Of a DNA stretch of 64,000 bases, positions 58,950 to 64,000 are shown one piece after another. The DNA comes from Calditrichia bacterium (GTDB taxonomy: Bacteria > Calditrichota > Calditrichia > RBG-13-44-9 > J075). A program made the translations under genes and the position numbers. The stretch covers positions 1-64,000 of the forward strand of contig JANQRS010000050.1 of NCBI GenBank assembly GCA_028284445.1, written 5' to 3'. The notes under the pieces are model-generated. The model did not search any database and was not told the origin of the DNA. It was given only the letters and a program-made list of their open reading frames with translations. Within the stretch, counting starts at the first letter, position 1, and the number at the start of each line of letters is the position of its first letter.

Positions 58950-59025
58950 AAAATCCTAAATCCAACAAAAAGATTCCAAGAGAGAAAGTGCTCTTTTGGA
59001 ATCTTTTTGTTGGATTTAGGATTTT
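58950..59025. terminator. Very long bidirectional hairpin terminator
   Basis: AAAATCCTAAATCCAACAAA plus ten more bases (58950-58979) pair perfectly with 58996-59025, and five further pairs extend the stem around the loop AAAGTG, giving about 35 base pairs. It begins with A and ends with T on either strand and lies between the convergent channel and RND genes, so it can terminate both. Confidence 0.9.
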
Positions 59026-59040
59026 GTCTTTTGCTACAAC

Positions 59041-62000
59041 TTACCCTCCAATTTGATATCCCTTATACTTCAAGCGAAAGAGCAATGTATACATTGAGGG
59101 GACAAAGCCGAGTGTCAGGATTGTTGCGAAGATCAAGCCGAAAATGATTGCAACCGCCATCGCTTCGAAAAGTGGTCCGCCACCCAGCCATAATGGAATC
59201 AGGCCGCCAATGGTTGTGGCAGTAGTGAGCAGGATTGGCCGCAGTCGGCGCTGGCAGGCTTCAACCACCGCTTGTCTTTCATCCAGACCGTTTTCTTCCA
59301 TTTCCAGTTTAATCCGATCTAATAATACGATGGCATTGTTGATAACAATACCGGCCAGGGCGATGACACCCAGGAAGGCGATAAAGCCAAGTGGCTTTTG
59401 GGTAATGAGCAGGCCGACAAATACCCCGACAAGACCAAAAGGAATTGTTAGAAGAATGATGGCCGGACGACGAATCGAATCAAACTGCGCCACCAGCAGG
59501 AGAACAATGATCAGTCCGGCAATTGGGACTTTCGCGCCAATGGATGCATTTGCTTCTCCGGACGATTCCAGCTCACCGCCGATTTCATATTTGTAACCGA
59601 TCGGCCAGGTTTGTGATTCTTCCTGCAGCCATTGATCAAGCTCGCCGGCAATCGATATGGCGTTTGCGCCTTGCATCAGATCCGCGTTTAGCGTAATTGT
59701 CTTCAGACGGTCTCTGCGGAGAATCTTGGCCGGTTGAAACTGAACTTCAATATCTGCTACCTGCTTTAGCGGCACGGCGCGTCCGGTTCGTTGTGCATAG
59801 ATATTGTGACTTTCCAGTTTGCCGATATCTCTGCGGTCAGCTGCAACGGATCGCAATACCACCGGAATCACTTCATCACCTTCGCGATAGTCCGTTGTCT
59901 CAAGCCCGCTGAGGATACTTTGTAATGAAATAGCCACGTCCTCGCTGGTTAGACCGGCACGTTGGGCACGAGGCTGATTGACGCGCACAAAGAGCTTCTT
60001 ACTGCGCGGGCCCCAATCATCGCGGATATTTTGTGTCCCGGCCGTTTGCGAGAGCTTCTTCTTGACAATATCTGCCAGGCGGAAGACCTCATCTGTTTCT
60101 TTGCCGGAAATGCGTACCTGGACCGGCGCATCCACCGGAATGCCAAGGTACAGGGGAAGTATGGTTGCCGATAAATCCGGAAAGGTCCGGTCGAGAAAGG
60201 CGGAAAGCTTGGGGATGAACTCTTCACCCATCCGCCAGCGATCAGTCATGTCCAGCATCAGGTAAGCATATTCCGGACTTTGTGGCTTCACGATATGAGA
60301 TAAGTAGAAGCGTGGTGCGCCGGTACCGACGAAAGATGTCATATCGACGAGACCATGACGGGCTACCTCACCCTCACTATCAAATTCAGCGCGCATTTCC
60401 GCATTCAGAAAGGCCTCTACTTCCGCCACAATCTCTTCCGTCTTTTCCAGCGGCGTGCCAATAGGCATTTGCAGTTCGGCGAACATGATCGGCTTGTCGT
60501 TTTGCGGGAAAAAGATAGCCGGAATATAGGGCAGCAACTGCAGAGAGCCGATAAAAATTGCCACGACACCGAGAATGGTGAGAATCGGTCGGCGGAGCAG
60601 GGTCAGCAGCAATCCACGATAGGTGCGATAGAATCTGGAATTAAATTCATCTTTGTTGGTTTGTTGTTTGACTTTCAGGAAGAGTACGCAGAAGAGTGGC
60701 GTCATTGTCAACGCAAGTACCCAGGAGCAGAGCAGGGTGATGGTGACCACCTGAAAGATAGGCGCCGTGTATTCACCAACTGCGGATTCTGCCAGGTAAA
60801 TCGGCAGAAAGGCTGCTGCCGTGGTAAGAGATGAGGTAAGCAGCGGGATGCGTAGCTCCTGGGCAGACTCGATGGCGGCCTCTGTGGCTGATTTTCCGGA
60901 TCCCATCGATACCATAATTGATTCCGACATAACGATGGCGTTGTCTACCAGCAGGCCAAGGGCAATAATCAGGGCAGACAGCGACATTTGATCAATACCG
61001 ATGTCCAGGAAGCCCATAATCATAATCGTCATAACAATTGCCATCGGTATCAGGCTGGCGATAACCAGGCCGGTTCGAACCCCAAGAAAGATCAGCATCA
61101 CGATGATGACCAACCCAATTGCCTGCAAGAGGTTGCTAACGAAGCCGTCAACTTTTTCCTGGACGAACTCTGTCTGGAAGAATAGAATATCGAAATTGAC
61201 GCCAATGGGATATACCTGCTGGAAGCGGCGGATCTTTTCGTTGATGGCGTCGCCGAGGTTGAGGATATTGCCGCCATCGCGCAGGCTGACTGCCAGTATC
61301 AATGCCGGTTGCCCTTCATAGGTGATTTTGGAAGTAGCCGGATCAATATAGCCTCGCCGCACCTCAGCCAGATCGCCGAGATATAGCACGTCGCTGCGCC
61401 CTGGCAAGCTTATTACCGTGCGTTTTAATTCTTCAACCGACTCAAAATTGCCGCTCGGTTCGAGAACAATTTGTTCGTCGCTGGTAAAAATCTCCCCACC
61501 AGGAAAGATGATGTTTCGTGAAGCGAGAATTCCCTGAAGCTGTCCCGGTGAGATACCAAGTTCAGCCAGACGGGCATTATTGAATTCTACGAACACCCGC
61601 TCTTCCTGGGCGCCATGAACTTCGACCTTGGCCACTTCCTCTATGAGAAGCAGTTCGTTGCGGCAGTCATCAGCCACTTCCTTAAGCTCTGCATATGTAT
61701 AGCCCTCGCCGGTGACGGCAATCATAGTGCCGAATACGTCACCAAATTCATCATTTACCAGTGGCCCAATAATGCCAGAAGGTAATTCGCCCTGGGCGCG
61801 CGTTACTTTCCGGCGCAGGCTATCCCAGATAGGGCGCATGTTTTTGAAGGTCTCTTTGATATTTACGTATATGATCGAAATGCCGGGTTTGGATTCGCTG
61901 TTGATAAAATCGATTTCCGGCATTTCCTGAATGGTTTTTTCCAGCTTGTCAGTGATCAGTTGTTCAACGCGCTCCGGGCTGGCACCGGGGAAAATTGTTT

Positions 62001-62142
62001 GAACAACAGCTGTGCGGATAATAAATCCCGGATCTTCTGCTCGCGACATGTTTTGGTAGGTTGTCCAACCGCTGAGAAGAATGATCAGCAATGCCACCGC
62101 GGTGATCCGCCGTTTCTCCAACGCAAACTTTGTAATATTCAT
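59041..62142 (-). CDS. RND-family efflux transporter permease
   Basis: Inner-membrane proton-driven exporter of 1033 residues with the AcrB-like double layout of six-helix blocks and two large periplasmic loops. The N-terminus MNITKFALEKRRIT, helix 1 at about 12-30, and the helix 4 motif GLLVDNAIVMSES with the proton-relay Asp support this. The second half repeats the pattern (ALAGIVINNAIVLLDRI near 950). Similar to the HAE1 group. Substrate unknown. It forms an operon with the upstream adaptor and TolC genes on the minus strand (27-base gap). Confidence 0.95.
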   Translation of the reverse strand: MNITKFALEKRRITAVALLIILLSGWTTYQNMSRAEDPGFIIRTAVVQTIFPGASPERVEQLITDKLEKTIQEMPEIDFINSESKPGISIIYVNIKETFKNMRPIWDSLRRKVTRAQGELPSGIIGPLVNDEFGDVFGTMIAVTGEGYTYAELKEVADDCRNELLLIEEVAKVEVHGAQEERVFVEFNNARLAELGISPGQLQGILASRNIIFPGGEIFTSDEQIVLEPSGNFESVEELKRTVISLPGRSDVLYLGDLAEVRRGYIDPATSKITYEGQPALILAVSLRDGGNILNLGDAINEKIRRFQQVYPIGVNFDILFFQTEFVQEKVDGFVSNLLQAIGLVIIVMLIFLGVRTGLVIASLIPMAIVMTIMIMGFLDIGIDQMSLSALIIALGLLVDNAIVMSESIMVSMGSGKSATEAAIESAQELRIPLLTSSLTTAAAFLPIYLAESAVGEYTAPIFQVVTITLLCSWVLALTMTPLFCVLFLKVKQQTNKDEFNSRFYRTYRGLLLTLLRRPILTILGVVAIFIGSLQLLPYIPAIFFPQNDKPIMFAELQMPIGTPLEKTEEIVAEVEAFLNAEMRAEFDSEGEVARHGLVDMTSFVGTGAPRFYLSHIVKPQSPEYAYLMLDMTDRWRMGEEFIPKLSAFLDRTFPDLSATILPLYLGIPVDAPVQVRISGKETDEVFRLADIVKKKLSQTAGTQNIRDDWGPRSKKLFVRVNQPRAQRAGLTSEDVAISLQSILSGLETTDYREGDEVIPVVLRSVAADRRDIGKLESHNIYAQRTGRAVPLKQVADIEVQFQPAKILRRDRLKTITLNADLMQGANAISIAGELDQWLQEESQTWPIGYKYEIGGELESSGEANASIGAKVPIAGLIIVLLLVAQFDSIRRPAIILLTIPFGLVGVFVGLLITQKPLGFIAFLGVIALAGIVINNAIVLLDRIKLEMEENGLDERQAVVEACQRRLRPILLTTATTIGGLIPLWLGGGPLFEAMAVAIIFGLIFATILTLGFVPSMYTLLFRLKYKGYQIGG

Positions 62143-62169
62143 ATCTGATCCTTTTTGCGGTGATGACTG

Positions 62170-63270
62170 CTATTCCAATTCGAATTGAACGCGCATTCCG
62201 TCGCTTAATTTGCTCATTCCAGCGGTGATGACATGGCTGCCGTCAGCCAGACCTTCAAAGATCTCAATGCCGTCTTCGGTGAAATCACCAATGACAACCA
62301 GGCGGCGTTTGACGGTGCCAACGCCATCTTCATCTGACGTTTCAACGGTAAACACGAACCGGCCATTGCGATCTTCACCAACTGCCACTGACGGCACAAC
62401 CAGGCGTTCACGCTCACCCTCGGTGCTGAACTGGAAGGCAACTTCAGCAGCCATACCGGGACGAATTTCATTCTCGGATGACTCGAGCAATACGGTTGCC
62501 GGGTAGGTAGTGGCAAAACCGGTCGCTGATACCCCGACTTCGGTGACTTTGGCGCTGAAATTGGTGCCCGGGATGGCATCAAAGTTGACGGTAACCGGCT
62601 GACCTTCTCGCACTTTTGAAATCAGGATTTCAGGTATGGCCACTTCGACCTCGATATTGGCGCCGGAGCTGAGCTGCACAATGGTTCGCCCGGCGCTGAT
62701 ATTTTCATTCACTTCAACATCAACCGAGGCAATGGCACCGTCCACCGGCACTTTTAGATTGCAATATTCAAGCTGCAGGCGGGCCAGTTGCAATTGTTTG
62801 CTGAGAGCCTTGACCTGGGCGGAAGCACTCTCAAAACCTGCTCTCGCAGCATCAAGATCGGTGCGGGACGCATTATTATTCTCATATAATTGACGGACCC
62901 GTTCATAATTGGAGCGGGCATTACGTTCCTGCGCACGAGCGCTTTCCAAAGATGCCTGTGTTTGCTGAACGCCAAGCTGAAAGTCCGAGTTGTCGAGCCT
63001 GGCGATGGTTTGACCGGCCTTCACCTGGTCACCAACTTTGACTCCCAATTCAGTAATAGTTCCACCAACTTTGAAGCTTAATCGGGATTCCAACCCAGCT
63101 TGTGCTACGCCAGAGAAAGTGCGCACCCGCTCACCACCGGTTGAAAAAACAGTTTGGTAGCGGACCGGGCGAAGAATTTCTTCGACTATTTCCTCACTAC
63201 CACACCCTAAAAAGCAAAGGGTAAAGCTCAAAACAATGGTCATTGCCGGTTTGAATGTCGGCGTTTTCAT
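62170..63270 (-). CDS. RND efflux periplasmic adaptor (membrane-fusion lipoprotein)
   Basis: 366 residues. A lipoprotein signal ends FLGCGSEE. The halves of a lipoyl-like domain appear as LSFKVGGTITELGVKVGDQVKAGQTIARLD (about 60-90) and PVDGAIASVDVEVNENISAGRTIVQL. A helical hairpin lies at about 95-160, followed by beta-barrel and membrane-proximal domains. It links the RND pump to the outer-membrane channel. Lies between the TolC-like gene and the pump gene. Confidence 0.95.
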   Translation of the reverse strand: MKTPTFKPAMTIVLSFTLCFLGCGSEEIVEEILRPVRYQTVFSTGGERVRTFSGVAQAGLESRLSFKVGGTITELGVKVGDQVKAGQTIARLDNSDFQLGVQQTQASLESARAQERNARSNYERVRQLYENNNASRTDLDAARAGFESASAQVKALSKQLQLARLQLEYCNLKVPVDGAIASVDVEVNENISAGRTIVQLSSGANIEVEVAIPEILISKVREGQPVTVNFDAIPGTNFSAKVTEVGVSATGFATTYPATVLLESSENEIRPGMAAEVAFQFSTEGERERLVVPSVAVGEDRNGRFVFTVETSDEDGVGTVKRRLVVIGDFTEDGIEIFEGLADGSHVITAGMSKLSDGMRVQFELE

Positions 63271-63296
63271 ATGACCTCTCCTTTTCGTCGAGTTTA

Positions 63297-64000
63297 TTAT
63301 TGAATTCGTACACCTTCTTTTTCAAAGAACGCCTCAATTCGCTCTACAAATGCTGCGGCTTCATCGCGCTTCAGATATGGCGTTCCACCGATAGCCCGAT
63401 TGGCTTCCATCAGGTCAATCAGGAAGTTGTAGACGGCATCAGCTGCTGCCTGCCGGGCGACCAGTGCGGCATTTTGGGCATCCAGCAATTGGGTAATAGA
63501 CAGCACTCCTCGTGAATAGGCGTCGGTTACCAGATCGAGGTTTTTATCCGCAGCGGTGGCTGCCTCCCGGGCCTGGTTAATGCCGGCATAGGATGCTCCG
63601 GTTGCATGGGCTGCAGAGCGTATTCGCTGTTCAATTTTTTCACGTACAGAGCGCTTTTGTGTCTCCAGCTGATTCAGTGTTTTCAATGCCTGCTGCCGCT
63701 GCGAATTTTTTGCGCCACCGCTGAACAGGGGATAAGATAAATTGATGGCAACGCTCCAATTGGTGTCATTGCCCTGGTCAAAAGCCTCGAGAAGCGGAGC
63801 CAAAGACGGGTCGGCAACCGCTACTGGCTGTGAGCCTTCGCCTTCCTTTACCAGCCAGCGCGAAATTTCTGCCTGGGCAGCGACGTCAGGAAGGAAAAAA
63901 GCCCGAGTGGTGCTTTTCAATAGACGCCGCTGAGCTTCAATCGCAGCCCCAAGTTGTTCGAGTTCCGGGGAATTTTTCAGGCCATATTCTACGAGGAACT
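63297..64000 (-). CDS. TolC-family outer-membrane efflux protein, 5' end outside window
   Basis: The C-terminal 234 codons of a TolC-like channel; the frame is open to the window edge, so the start lies beyond 64000. Long amphipathic helices with Ala/Gln/Glu-rich heptads, the strand segment WSVAINLSYPLFSGG (the typical NxxY/FxGG region) and DAYSRGVLSITQLLDAQNALV-type final helix (seen as RGVLSITQLLDAQNAALVA) are diagnostic. First gene seen of the TolC-adaptor-RND operon. Confidence 0.93.
   Translation of the reverse strand, partial: FLVEYGLKNSPELEQLGAAIEAQRRLLKSTTRAFFLPDVAAQAEISRWLVKEGEGSQPVAVADPSLAPLLEAFDQGNDTNWSVAINLSYPLFSGGAKNSQRQQALKTLNQLETQKRSVREKIEQRIRSAAHATGASYAGINQAREAATAADKNLDLVTDAYSRGVLSITQLLDAQNAALVARQAAADAVYNFLIDLMEANRAIGGTPYLKRDEAAAFVERIEAFFEKEGVRIQ

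Overview
The window reads as an ordinary, gene-dense chromosome segment of a Gram-negative bacterium with roughly balanced base composition. Outer-membrane life is shown by an RND pump with lipoprotein adaptor and TolC partner, a FadL/PorV-like barrel, a LolA-like protein and several lipoprotein signals. Several details fit the FCB side of the tree (Bacteroidota, Calditrichota, KSB1 or Zixibacteria-like lineages). These are a GEGNGG-type phosphohexomutase, a mitochondrial-type citrate synthase, a region-1.1-less RpoD-like sigma factor, a four-helix-bundle (S23/IVP) gene, and intergenic spaces rich in short tandem repeats and GC-rich palindromes. No marker in the window settles the phylum, so this placement is tentative. 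TTG and GTG starts are frequent.

Layout, left to right. A heptamer array and citrate synthase (minus) are followed by the prkA/yeaH/spoVR stress cassette with a fourth, unrecognised gene (2.0-7.2 kb). A minus-strand run then reads priA, mutM, a SAM-hydroxide adenosyltransferase-like gene, ybbR, tsaD and a VWA membrane protein (15.6 down to 7.3 kb), the last four joined by short overlaps. Next come rpsF-rpsR-rplI and tRNA-Gln-rplY-pth-hppA, both minus, separated by a small membrane zinc-finger gene set among repeats. From 22 kb the plus strand carries the sigma factor with a clear promoter and a CRP-like site, a phosphoglucosamine mutase-like gene, and pyrimidine-nucleoside phosphorylase. A protein quality-control block follows (tig, clpP, clpX, lon, SlyD-like FKBP).

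Between 32.7 and 33.4 kb a four-helix-bundle gene lies between nonamer repeats in opposite orientations. It is followed by a TSUP permease and by the most novel-looking unit of the window (34.3-39.9 kb). That unit has an outer-membrane barrel, a protein with periplasmic repeats, a membrane segment and a cytoplasmic NTPase, and a soluble NTPase fused to a Hanks-type Ser/Thr kinase. An aldehyde dehydrogenase homologue that has lost both catalytic residues, a second TSUP permease and KptA come next.

From 43.7 to 51.3 kb lies a histidine operon, hisG-hisC-(alpha/beta hydrolase)-hisB-hisH-hisF-hisA/I/E-hisD, in which HisA, HisI and HisE are one polypeptide. No histidinol-phosphate phosphatase is present. 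After a cyclophilin, a PQQ-propeller lipoprotein and a LolA-like protein, a 7-deazaguanine operon (queC, queE, queD, folE2, queF) encodes the whole route from GTP to preQ1. A potassium channel, a very long hairpin between convergent genes, and an RND-adaptor-TolC efflux operon (minus, cut by the window edge) complete the window.

The strongest leads are the envelope NTPase/kinase set, the HisA-HisI-HisE fusion, ClpP with Asn in place of its catalytic Asp, the catalytically dead aldehyde dehydrogenase, and the intergenic repeat families. The repeats include three heptamer arrays that all begin after the same CTAAATT and nonamer arrays flanking the four-helix-bundle gene.
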